From Oribacterium sp. UBA5894 (GTDB lineage Bacteria > Bacillota > Clostridia > Lachnospirales > Lachnospiraceae), in the NCBI GenBank assembly GCA_002431355.1, contig DJEQ01000012.1, positions 1-6,038 on the forward strand: a stretch of 6,038 bases of DNA, in the 5' to 3' direction. This document shows, piece by piece, positions 1 to 5,057 of the stretch. Numbering within the stretch: position 1 is the stretch's first letter; every line of letters begins with the position of its first letter. The notes below the pieces were generated by a model that worked only from the letters and a program-made list of their open reading frames with translations, searched no databases and was not told the origin of the DNA. The position numbers were made by a program, and so were the translations under genes.

Positions 1-145
1 GTTCTGGAGTACTGGCTTCAGACAGCCCCCTTCAGGGTAATCCGGCTTTGATTTTTGTACATTTTACATCTGGCATCGGATAGCAGCCCTTCCGGGGTCA
101 CGCGTTGGGAATCATATTCCGCCCGTCCATCTGGGCCAGCCTGCG
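1..145. other. Left edge, no gene identified
   Basis: This stretch lies downstream of the coaX stop codon. On the minus strand only very short start-to-stop frames occur (about 14 codons) and none has a convincing ribosome binding site. On the plus strand two frames are open from the window edge, to stops at about 51 and 89, but nothing in their peptides is recognisable. No minus-strand stem followed by a T-run is visible after coaX, so the coaX transcript may run on leftward. Confidence 0.5.
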
Positions 146-913
146 TTATGCCCGGTTTTTCTCGTAGATGACGAGGAGCCCCTTCAGGAGGAGGTCCTCA
201 TCGAGGATGATGTCTCGCTTACAGTGGGAGACGATGCTCTTCGCGAGACCGCCGGTCGCGATGACCGTCGCTTCCTCGCCGAGCTCCTCCTCGATTCGAT
301 CAATGATGCCGTCGAGCGCCGCCGCACTGCTGTACAGCACGCCGCTCTTCATGCACTCGATGGTGTTCTTTCCGATCACATGCTTCGGTGCATCAATGCT
401 GATGCCGCTGAGCTGTGAAGCACGGGAGGTAAGCGCGTCCAGCGAGATACGTACACCCGGAAGAATCATGCCGCCAATGTACTGCCGCTCACGATTGACG
501 ACGGAGAACGTAGTGGCCGTGCCCATGTCAATGATGATGAGCGGTACCGGATATGCATGAAGCCCGGCAACCGCATCCGCCACAAGATCTGCACCAAGCT
601 GCGCCGGGTGATCCATCAGGATATTGAGACCGGTCTTCACGCCCGGTCCCAGCACCATGACCTCCTTCTTTAAAATCTTTTCTGCTGCAAGCTTCGCTGT
701 ATTCGTAATCTGCGGTACCACCGAGGAGATGATGCAGCCCTCGATGTCGCAGCCCTTGATGTGATAGATGTCGAGGACCGTTTTCAGGTCGACAGCATAT
801 TCGAGCTCGGTTTTCGTCCGAACCGTCGACAGACGCTCGATGAAGTAGGTCTTCTGGTCGTCGATACAGCCGACCACAATGTTGGTATTTCCGATATCAA
901 TCGCTAAAATCAT
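146..913 (-). CDS. coaX: Type III pantothenate kinase CoaX
   Basis: This enzyme phosphorylates pantothenate with ATP to give 4'-phosphopantothenate, the first step of cytosolic coenzyme A synthesis. The 255-residue length is normal for the family. The ASKHA-fold signatures are in order: the N-terminal phosphate loop DIGNTN (6-11), the substrate loop GVKTGL (91-96), GADLVADAVAG (107-117) with Asp109 in the place of the catalytic aspartate, the second phosphate loop DMGTATTFSVV (129-139), GGMILPG (147-153) and the late ATGGLA (219-224). The start is fixed because the first strand and phosphate loop begin at residue 2. The gene follows the ECF transporter gene by only 3 bp with a weak GAAAGAG ribosome site, so translational coupling is likely. 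Type III kinases are known to need a monovalent cation and to resist CoA feedback inhibition, so control here may lie in expression. Identification is very secure. Confidence 0.97.
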   Translation of the reverse strand: MILAIDIGNTNIVVGCIDDQKTYFIERLSTVRTKTELEYAVDLKTVLDIYHIKGCDIEGCIISSVVPQITNTAKLAAEKILKKEVMVLGPGVKTGLNILMDHPAQLGADLVADAVAGLHAYPVPLIIIDMGTATTFSVVNRERQYIGGMILPGVRISLDALTSRASQLSGISIDAPKHVIGKNTIECMKSGVLYSSAAALDGIIDRIEEELGEEATVIATGGLAKSIVSHCKRDIILDEDLLLKGLLVIYEKNRA

Positions 914-916
914 AAA

Positions 917-1534
917 TCAAACTCTTTCAATATTGATAAGATGCGCACGGGACAGTGCGGCTCCGACGGCACCTGTGATAACGGTGGATGAAATCATCTC
1001 GCAGACGGCATTGATACCGACCATGAGACAGCAGCCAATGATGATGTTATGGCCGCCCATGAGATTCTGTACATATTCCGTATTTCCAAACAGGCCCACC
1101 AGCGCGGACATGAAGAAAAAGGTATTCAGAAAGGCAGAGAAGAAGCCGGTGACCGCGCAGGCGATATAGGTATTGCTGACCTTACGGACGCCGCGGAAGA
1201 TGAAGCCAAGGCAGAGGCCGTCGAGAAGACGCGGGAAGAAGCGCTGCACGAAGGCGAGAAACGGGTTGATGCTGAAGAGCATGACGCCCATGGCACTGCT
1301 GCCGCCGACGCCGATGCACTGTAAAAAGCTCGTAAGTCCGAAAATCGCACCGGCAATTGCGCCGCCGATCGGGCCGAGCACGATGGCACTGATCGCCACG
1401 GGGATGACATTGAACGAAATCGCGAGTGGGCCAATGTTTAAATACCCGAGTGGTGTGTAGGACATGAGCAGCAGGATGGCGGCCATCAGGCCGAGTAAGC
1501 TGATCTGTGCAGTTGTAAATTTCTGGTTTTTCAT
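917..1534 (-). CDS. ECF transporter S component, probably pantothenate-specific (PanT-like)
   Basis: This is the substrate-binding membrane subunit of an energy-coupling factor vitamin transporter. The 205 residues are strongly hydrophobic, with about six membrane spans, roughly at 10-27, 34-53, 55-75, 80-98, 120-150 and 163-194. The stretch SAIVLGPIGGAIAGAIFGLT (49-68) has the small-residue, Gly/Ala-rich pattern by which S components contact the shared EcfT subunit. No ATPase or EcfT gene is present, so it would use a shared ECF module encoded elsewhere (group II arrangement). Substrate cannot be read from the sequence, but lying between coaBC and coaX makes pantothenate the best inference. 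A perfect AAGGAGG ribosome site sits 6 nt before the ATG. Another vitamin or small substrate is the main alternative. Confidence 0.88.
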   Translation of the reverse strand: MKNQKFTTAQISLLGLMAAILLLMSYTPLGYLNIGPLAISFNVIPVAISAIVLGPIGGAIAGAIFGLTSFLQCIGVGGSSAMGVMLFSINPFLAFVQRFFPRLLDGLCLGFIFRGVRKVSNTYIACAVTGFFSAFLNTFFFMSALVGLFGNTEYVQNLMGGHNIIIGCCLMVGINAVCEMISSTVITGAVGAALSRAHLINIERV

Positions 1535-1585
1535 TTTTTCCTCCTTGTTACCGTTCTGCGTTCTGCAGATACAATACGGTGATGG

Positions 1586-1612
1586 AAAGCGGTGCGTTTT
1601 CGGGACCGCTTT
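1586..1612 (-). repeat. Intercistronic stem-loop between coaBC and the ECF gene
   Basis: AAAGCGGT at 1586-1593 pairs perfectly with ACCGCTTT at 1605-1612 around an 11-nt loop, inside the 159-bp gap (1535-1693) between coaBC and the downstream transporter gene. Read on the minus strand, the stem ends in TTTCC rather than a real T-run, so it is a poor terminator. It may instead stabilise or mark a processing point in the polycistronic mRNA. A 7-bp tandem repeat GTTCTGC (1553-1559, 1560-1566) lies just before the transporter ribosome site. I saw no convincing internal promoter. Confidence 0.5.
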
Positions 1613-1693
1613 ACGTAAATGGTGCCGGAGCAGAGTAGTGCAATCCGGTGTGCGTCATTCGGAAAGGCGATGCACTTCGTGTGTACCGTTCTT

Positions 1694-2908
1694 TCAGCCT
1701 TCGGTGCGTCCTTCTTCTTTCTGAAGCTGGAGAATCTGATCCAGGAGCTTCATGGCTGCATCCTCCTTCGACATAAGCGGGAGTGATACGTCGTTGTCCT
1801 TCGTGATCAGCGTGAGCACATTGGTGTCCCCCTGGAAGCCAGCACCTGCCACCTTGACATTATTGGCAGCAACCATATCCAGGTTTTTCTTTTCGAGCTT
1901 CGCTCTCGAGTTCGCAAGCATGTTTTCTGTTTCCATCGAGAAGCCGCACAGGAACTGACCTGGATGCTTATGCGCACCCAGATATTTCAGAATGTCGTCA
2001 GTGCGTTCAAGCGCAATGGAGAGGTCCTGATCACTTTTCTTGATCTTCTGATCACTGATGCTGGCCGGGCGATAATCGGCGACGGCAGCTGCCTTGATGA
2101 TGATGTCCTGTGCATCACTGACTGCCGTGACGGCCTCGTACATCTCGCGGGCGGTGGTAATCGGCACGTACTTCACAAAAAGCGGCGGCTCGAGGGCGGT
2201 TGGCCCACTGACGAGTGTGACCTCCGCGCCACGAAGCATTGCCATTTTCGCGATGGCATAGCCCATTTTACCAGAAGAGTGATTGGTGAGGTAGCGGACA
2301 GGATCGAGCGACTCCTGGGTCGGACCGGCGGTAACGAGAATTTTCTTTCCTTTCAGGTCCTTCTCGTGTGCGACCTCCCGAAGAATGTATTCGAGAAGTA
2401 CGGATGGCTCCGGCATCTTTCCGGCACCGGTATCCCCGCAGGCGAGATAACCGCTGGCCGGGGTGATGACCTCAAAACCGAAGGATGCGAGTCGCTGAAG
2501 ATTATCCTGCACGATCGGATTTTCATACATGGCGGTATTCATCGCCGGTGAAAGGATCTTCGGACAGCGACAGGCCGTAACCGTCGTGGTCAGCATATCG
2601 TCCGCGAGGCCATGTGCGAGCTTTCCGATGACATTGGCACTGGCCGGTGCGATCATCACAACATCCGCCTTTTTGGCAATCGAGACATGCTCAACACTGA
2701 ACTGAAAATTCCGGTCGAAGGTGTCCACCAGGCACTTATTGCCCGTGAGCGTCTCAAAGGTAATCGGATGAATGAAGTTGGTCGCGTTTTTCGTCATCAG
2801 CACATGCACGTCGGCATGCAGCTTTTTCAGCGCACTCGCGAGATAGGCGATTTTGTAGGCAGCGATACTGCCCGTCACACCGAGCAGAATAGTCTTTCCT
2901 TCCAGCAT
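1694..2908 (-). CDS. coaBC: Bifunctional CoaBC: phosphopantothenoylcysteine decarboxylase / phosphopantothenate-cysteine ligase
   Basis: This enzyme joins cysteine to 4'-phosphopantothenate (CoaB half) and decarboxylates the product to 4'-phosphopantetheine (FMN-dependent CoaC half). The CoaC domain spans about 1-180: the FMN-site GVTGSIAAYK (10-19), His74 in EHVSIAKKAD as the likely catalytic histidine, PAMNTAMY (121-128, the PxMNxxMW motif with Tyr for Trp) and the active-site-lid Cys157 in ACGDTGAGKMPEP. The CoaB domain follows: GPTQESLDPVRYLTNHSSGK (195-214) with Asn209 as the conserved acyl-intermediate asparagine, AAAVADYRP (273-281) and the KIKK lysines (288-291). The 404 residues match the usual length. 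The ribosome site GGAGGAG precedes the ATG at a normal distance. It is the first gene of the cassette and has a structured 5' leader. Confidence is very high; the Trp-to-Tyr change is conservative. Confidence 0.98.
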   Translation of the reverse strand: MLEGKTILLGVTGSIAAYKIAYLASALKKLHADVHVLMTKNATNFIHPITFETLTGNKCLVDTFDRNFQFSVEHVSIAKKADVVMIAPASANVIGKLAHGLADDMLTTTVTACRCPKILSPAMNTAMYENPIVQDNLQRLASFGFEVITPASGYLACGDTGAGKMPEPSVLLEYILREVAHEKDLKGKKILVTAGPTQESLDPVRYLTNHSSGKMGYAIAKMAMLRGAEVTLVSGPTALEPPLFVKYVPITTAREMYEAVTAVSDAQDIIIKAAAVADYRPASISDQKIKKSDQDLSIALERTDDILKYLGAHKHPGQFLCGFSMETENMLANSRAKLEKKNLDMVAANNVKVAGAGFQGDTNVLTLITKDNDVSLPLMSKEDAAMKLLDQILQLQKEEGRTEG

Positions 2909-3032
2909 CTTTCTCCTCCAGGTTCATAGAAAACATTCGAATTCGTGCGGCATTCTGCTGCACGGGCCACCGGTACACAGAAGCACGGGGAATGCCGCGT
3001 GAGTTCTGCCTCTGGAAGCCAGGACGAATGAC
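2909..3032 (-). promoter_or_regulatory. Structured 5' leader of coaBC
   Basis: The predicted coaBC transcript starts near 3032, giving a leader of about 124 nt. On the minus strand it contains a perfect 9-bp stem, GCGGCATTC (2998-2990) with GAATGCCGC (2955-2947), enclosing a 34-nt apical region. It also has a small CTGG-CTT-CCAG hairpin (about 3021-3011) and two competing 3' partners for the 5' segment CATTCGT (3030-3024): ACGAAT (2946-2941) or CGAATG (2940-2935). The segment TTCCAG (3017-3012) of the small hairpin could instead pair with CTGGAG (2921-2916), which overlaps the Shine-Dalgarno. That layout would permit translational control. I do not recognise a named riboswitch class, and the pairing was done by eye. 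Confidence 0.45.
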
Positions 3033-3038
3033 GCTTGA

Positions 3039-3067
3039 ATTATACCATAGAAAGATAGAGGGCACTG
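3039..3067 (-). promoter_or_regulatory. Predicted coaBC operon promoter (extended -10)
   Basis: Read on the minus strand, TGG-TATAAT lies at 3047-3039: a perfect sigma-A -10 hexamer with the TG of an extended -10. The -35 region 17 bp upstream (CAGTGC, 3067-3062) matches consensus poorly, which an extended -10 can tolerate. An A-run (GAAAAAAA, about 3077-3070) sits just upstream. Predicted start near 3032. Confidence 0.65.
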
Positions 3068-3082
3068 GATTTTTTTCAGAAC

Positions 3083-3101
3083 GTGCCAGACCCTCTGGCA
3101 C
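3083..3101. promoter_or_regulatory. Perfect 19-bp palindrome, candidate operator
   Basis: GTGCCAGA (3083-3090) and TCTGGCAC (3094-3101) are perfect inverted arms around CCC. The site lies at about -51 to -69 relative to the predicted coaBC start, where an activator or repressor could sit. Neither side has a T-run, so it is not a terminator. It is about 110 bp upstream of the divergent DUF3793 promoter, so it more likely serves coaBC. I do not recognise the cognate regulator. Confidence 0.4.
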
Positions 3102-3210
3102 CGTAAGGCTGTGCTACTGCTTATACAAGGCAGGTTATGCAAAGCATGCGTAGAACCATCGTGTGTGAAGCGTAACAGGCAGAATAAAAAAACTGAAAAT
3201 CTTCAAAAAA

Positions 3211-3226
3211 GTTAGTTGACACTAAC
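3211..3226 (+). promoter_or_regulatory. Operator 1 (GTTAG-N6-CTAAC) enclosing the -35
   Basis: GTTAG (3211-3215) and CTAAC (3222-3226) are perfect inverted half-sites. The six bases between them are TTGACA, the consensus -35 hexamer, and the dyad extends to GTTAGT/ACTAAC. A protein bound here would block sigma factor access directly. The half-site is the core of the DtxR/IdeR operator consensus, but the spacing differs (6 rather than 1), so the metal-regulator assignment is only suggestive. Confidence 0.7.
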
Positions 3227-3244
3227 AGCAGAGTATAGTACTAT
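3216..3244 (+). promoter_or_regulatory. Promoter of the DUF3793-flavodoxin region
   Basis: A perfect -35 TTGACA (3216-3221) is followed after 17 bp by TACTAT (3239-3244) as the -10, with predicted start near 3251. A better -10 sequence, TATAGT (3234-3239), lies only 12 bp from the -35 and is badly spaced. A-tracts at 3184-3210 resemble an UP element. The two inverted repeats overlapping and following this promoter imply tight control. Confidence 0.7.
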
Positions 3245-3252
3245 ATGCACGT

Positions 3253-3270
3253 GGTTAGAGAGAACTAACC
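3253..3270 (+). promoter_or_regulatory. Operator 2 (GTTAG-N6-CTAAC) just downstream of the start site
   Basis: GGTTAG (3253-3258) and CTAACC (3265-3270) form a perfect 6-bp dyad with a 6-bp spacer, the same half-sites and spacing as operator 1. The dyad centres are 43 bp apart, about four helical turns, so both sites would face the same side of the DNA. The site lies at about +3 to +20 of the transcript, so in RNA it could also form a 5'-end stem-loop before the ribosome site at 3282-3286. Confidence 0.65.
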
Positions 3271-3294
3271 GAGGCAGCAACGGAGGATAGAGAC

Positions 3295-3855
3295 ATGCCG
3301 GAGCAATTACTTATTGAAACCTGTTCGCCGACACTGGCGGGTATGAAGCCGTCCAATCTCATCAGCCTTCCGTATGAGAGCCTCGAAGAGGCACGCAAGG
3401 ACATCCGCGAGATGAATCATATGTTTGTCCGTAAGGGCCTTCGTGCTGTACTGATGAACTATCGAAAGGGGCGGGTGCTTCTGTACCTGTATCGGACAGA
3501 ACAGCTGCGACAGCTTCTCGAACGTTCAGAGCTACGGGCCTTTCTCGAGAGCTACGGCTATGACTGCAGTGATATTACGCGCTGCATTGAGCAGCTCGGT
3601 AAACGGATTCGTGCCCGGAAGTCTTCCGAAGAGTTTCCACATGAAATCGGCATTCTGCTCGGCTATCCGCTGGAGGATGTAGAAGGCTTCATCTGCCACA
3701 AGAAGGAGGGCTGCAAATGCGTCGGCACCTGGAAGGTGTATGGCGATGTGCAGCGGGCAAAAGCCTCCTTCCATCGATTCGAGCGTTGCACCACGATCTA
3801 TCAGCGCGCCTGGGAAAAAGGACGCACACTGGAAGAACTGACGGTTGCAAGCTGA
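3295..3855 (+). CDS. DUF3793 family protein, function unknown
   Basis: The 186-residue product belongs to the uncharacterised Firmicutes DUF3793 family. The hallmark block FPHEIGILLGYPLEDVEGFI lies at 114-133, followed by the WKVYGD segment (146-151) and a C-terminal alpha-helical tail. An N-terminal CSPTLAG (10-16) also fits the family pattern. There is no signal peptide, membrane span or recognised catalytic motif, so it is probably cytosolic. Seven cysteines (10, 91, 97, 134, 140, 142, 165) include a C-x-C pair at 140/142, which might bind metal or be redox-active, but I cannot show this. GGAGG (3282-3286) lies 8 nt before the ATG. It is the first gene after a promoter with two operators and precedes a flavodoxin, so a role in redox or metal stress is plausible but inferred from context only. 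Confidence 0.88.
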   Translation: MPEQLLIETCSPTLAGMKPSNLISLPYESLEEARKDIREMNHMFVRKGLRAVLMNYRKGRVLLYLYRTEQLRQLLERSELRAFLESYGYDCSDITRCIEQLGKRIRARKSSEEFPHEIGILLGYPLEDVEGFICHKKEGCKCVGTWKVYGDVQRAKASFHRFERCTTIYQRAWEKGRTLEELTVAS

Positions 3856-3909
3856 ATATCGTGTCGTAAAACAGGGCACGGACGGAGCGGAGAGCGCTTC
3901 ATAGAAGAG

Positions 3910-3944
3910 GATGTCCTTCGTGCGAGATCCATGCACGAGGCATC
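3910..3944 (+). repeat. Imperfect stem-loop 1 between DUF3793 and flavodoxin
   Basis: GATG-CCT-CGTGC on the left (3910-3923, with two single-T bulges) pairs with GCACG-AGG-CATC on the right (3933-3944) around a 9-nt loop. There is no following T-run, so it is not a typical terminator. It may be a processing or stability element in the 249-bp spacer. Confidence 0.4.
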
Positions 3945-4022
3945 GATTACATGGCCCAATACAGCGCTGACCATAAGCAGAGCTGTTTGGATATAAAAAG
4001 AATTTCATTTTCTGCACCACGA

Positions 4023-4064
4023 GGCTTTCCCCCGTCCCTCATGATTCCGGGGACGAGGAAGGCC
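4023..4064 (+). repeat. Imperfect stem-loop 2 in the flavodoxin leader
   Basis: GGCTTTCC...CGTCCC (4023-4038) pairs with GGGACG...GGAAGGCC (4050-4064), with one C-A mismatch, one bulged C and one G-U pair. That gives about 13 pairs around an 11-nt loop. It ends 30 nt before the flavodoxin ribosome site and has no T-run after it. A weak possible promoter lies upstream (CTGACC 3967-3972, TATAAA 3992-3997, 19-bp spacing), so this could be a leader element of a separate flavodoxin transcript or a processing site in a joint one. Confidence 0.45.
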
Positions 4065-4104
4065 AGGAAAAAGAAATGATTTCTAAAAAATGAGAGGAGG
4101 AAAA

Positions 4105-4524
4105 ATGAGCAAACTTGCGGTTGTTTTTTGGTCCGGGACCGGAAATACCGAGCAGATGGCGCAGGCCGTCGCAGAAGGCGCAAAAGAAGCAGGCGCTGAG
4201 GTAACCGTACTGGGACCTTCCGAGTTCTCTGCAGGAGACGTAGCATCCTATGATGCCATTGCCTTCGGCTGCCCAGCCATGGGAGCAGAGGTTCTCGAAG
4301 AGGACGAGTTTGAGCCAATGTTTACTGCGGTAGAGGGCTCACTGTCCGGAAAGAAGATCGGTCTCTTCGGCTCCTGGGGCTGGGGAGAAGGTGCCTGGAT
4401 GGAGGAATGGAAGAGCCGTTGCGACACAGACGGCGCGAACGTGATCTCCACCGTAACCTGTCAGGACGCACCAGATGATGCAGCACTGGCAGAATGCAAG
4501 GCATTGGGTTCAGCCCTTGCATAA
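4105..4524 (+). CDS. Short-chain flavodoxin (Clostridium type)
   Basis: A small FMN-binding electron carrier that can replace ferredoxin, classically when iron is scarce. The 139 residues show the full fold: phosphate-binding loop SGTGNTE (10-16), the 50s loop CPAMGAEVLEEDEFEP (56-71) and the 90s loop GSWGWGEGAWM (89-99) with Trp93 in the flavin-stacking position. These regions closely match the well-studied Clostridium beijerinckii flavodoxin from memory. One difference is Ala61 where that protein has Asp after the Met-Gly of the 50s loop, a position known to affect the flavin redox potential. I chose 4105 over the upstream in-frame ATG at 4090 because AGAGGAGG (4093-4100) falls between them as the ribosome site and family members begin with this K-x-AVVFWSGTG strand. 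It probably shares regulation with the DUF3793 gene upstream. Confidence 0.96.
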   Translation: MSKLAVVFWSGTGNTEQMAQAVAEGAKEAGAEVTVLGPSEFSAGDVASYDAIAFGCPAMGAEVLEEDEFEPMFTAVEGSLSGKKIGLFGSWGWGEGAWMEEWKSRCDTDGANVISTVTCQDAPDDAALAECKALGSALA

Positions 4525-4623
4525 ACAGATATAGACTGAATTGCCTGTTCCCTTAAAAAAACTCCTGAAAAAGCAGGCAGGTTCACTTCTATAGAATTCA
4601 TACGTACAAGATTCAAACTCTGA

Positions 4624-4641
4624 TTTACCTAATTTACCTAA
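4624..4641. repeat. Tandem 9-bp repeat
   Basis: TTTACCTAA occurs twice in exact tandem (4624-4632, 4633-4641), in the flavodoxin 3' region shortly before its terminator. The minus strand reads TTAGG in each copy, which resembles DtxR-type half-sites, but the copies are direct rather than inverted and no promoter is adjacent. Meaning unclear. Confidence 0.5.
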
Positions 4642-4662
4642 GATAAAATTCATACTCCATGT

Positions 4663-4703
4663 AAAAACCGTCGTATGTGATGATGCATGCGGCGGTTTTT
4701 CTG
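4663..4703 (+). terminator. Intrinsic terminator after flavodoxin
   Basis: AAAAACCGTCGTATG (4663-4677) pairs with CATGCGGCGGTTTTT (4686-4700): 15 pairs including two G-U wobbles, an 8-nt loop and a terminal T-run. It lies about 140 bp past the flavodoxin stop codon. The A-run on the left arm would also give a T-run on the other strand, so it may act in both directions. Confidence 0.9.
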
Positions 4704-4767
4704 TTGTGCCGCTTGGGATCCCTGCCTTGATTTTTCTACGAACTCTCCGTATGGTTTCGGATGCCGT

Positions 4768-4807
4768 CCCCCGCCAGCCCCCTCCCTCAGCCCTTTCAGA
4801 TCCCCCC
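4768..4807 (-). other. G-quadruplex-type motif (minus strand)
   Basis: The plus strand has C-runs of 5, 5, 3, 3 and 6 at 4768-4772, 4778-4782, 4784-4786, 4791-4793 and 4802-4807. On the minus strand the first four runs satisfy G3+N1-7 with loops of 4, 1 and 5 nt, and the fifth run is 8 nt further away. The motif lies in non-coding DNA between the flavodoxin terminator and the next promoter. Whether it folds or is transcribed cannot be seen here. Confidence 0.55.
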
Positions 4808-4879
4808 TCGCTTCTTCTGAAATGGTCCGAAGGCAACACAGGTTATACGTCTTATAAAGAAAAATAATAAAAGACATAG

Positions 4880-4908
4880 TTGACATGTCCTTTAAGCAAG
4901 TGTAGGAT
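4880..4908 (+). promoter_or_regulatory. Predicted promoter in the 4.7-5.15 kb intergenic region
   Basis: A perfect TTGACA (4880-4885) is followed after 17 bp by TAGGAT (4903-4908, 4 of 6 matches). An A-rich stretch at about 4855-4878 resembles an UP element. The 8-bp palindrome GACATGTC (4882-4889) overlaps the -35. A partial copy of the downstream part, TGTCCTTTA (4887-4894 region), recurs at about 4942-4950. Predicted start near 4915. No well-supported gene follows directly. Confidence 0.5.
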
Positions 4909-5021
4909 ATGAACCATGAAAGAAAAAGACGCATGACACAATGTCCTTTATGACAAGTCTTCAAAAAGGACGATGGAAATCTTTAATGCATGGCATCAGC
5001 GAAAAGTTTCGATAGAATCGC

Positions 5022-5050
5022 TTGACTTTCATACTGCACAGTGCTAGCAT
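5022..5050 (+). promoter_or_regulatory. Predicted promoter upstream of the amidotransferase gene
   Basis: TTGACT (5022-5027) is followed after 17 bp by TAGCAT (5045-5050), with a TGC extended -10 (5042-5044). The spacer contains the near-palindrome GCAC-A-GTGC (5036-5044), and TGCTAGCA (5042-5049) covers the -10, so an operator is possible. The predicted start near 5057 coincides with the first base of the terminator stem. Confidence 0.55.
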
Positions 5051-5057
5051 GTTTTCC

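Noticed and set aside
24..56. Stem AGCC/GGCT with inner CCC/GGG followed by a T-rich run on the plus strand
   Set aside because: The stem is short and interrupted, and no plus-strand gene ending upstream is visible, so it is too weak to call a terminator.
1049..1324. Glu/Ala-rich plus-strand frame opposite the ECF gene
   Set aside because: The composition is a mirror of the hydrophobic membrane protein codons; no ribosome site.
1964..2551. 195-codon plus-strand frame inside coaBC
   Set aside because: It lies wholly opposite conserved CoaBC motifs and has no domain of its own.
4090..4104. Upstream in-frame ATG as flavodoxin start
   Set aside because: Its extra codons are the ribosome binding site itself (AGAGGAGG), and flavodoxins of this type begin at the 4105 ATG.
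4510..4964. Two overlapping minus-strand frames in the intergenic region
   Set aside because: Their peptides are low-complexity, driven by the G-runs, and overlap the terminator. No family resemblance or good ribosome site.
4941..5015. 24-codon plus-strand frame (MSFMTSLQKG...)
   Set aside because: No Shine-Dalgarno and no recognised family, so not listed as a gene. It is kept only as a remark under the candidate small RNA.
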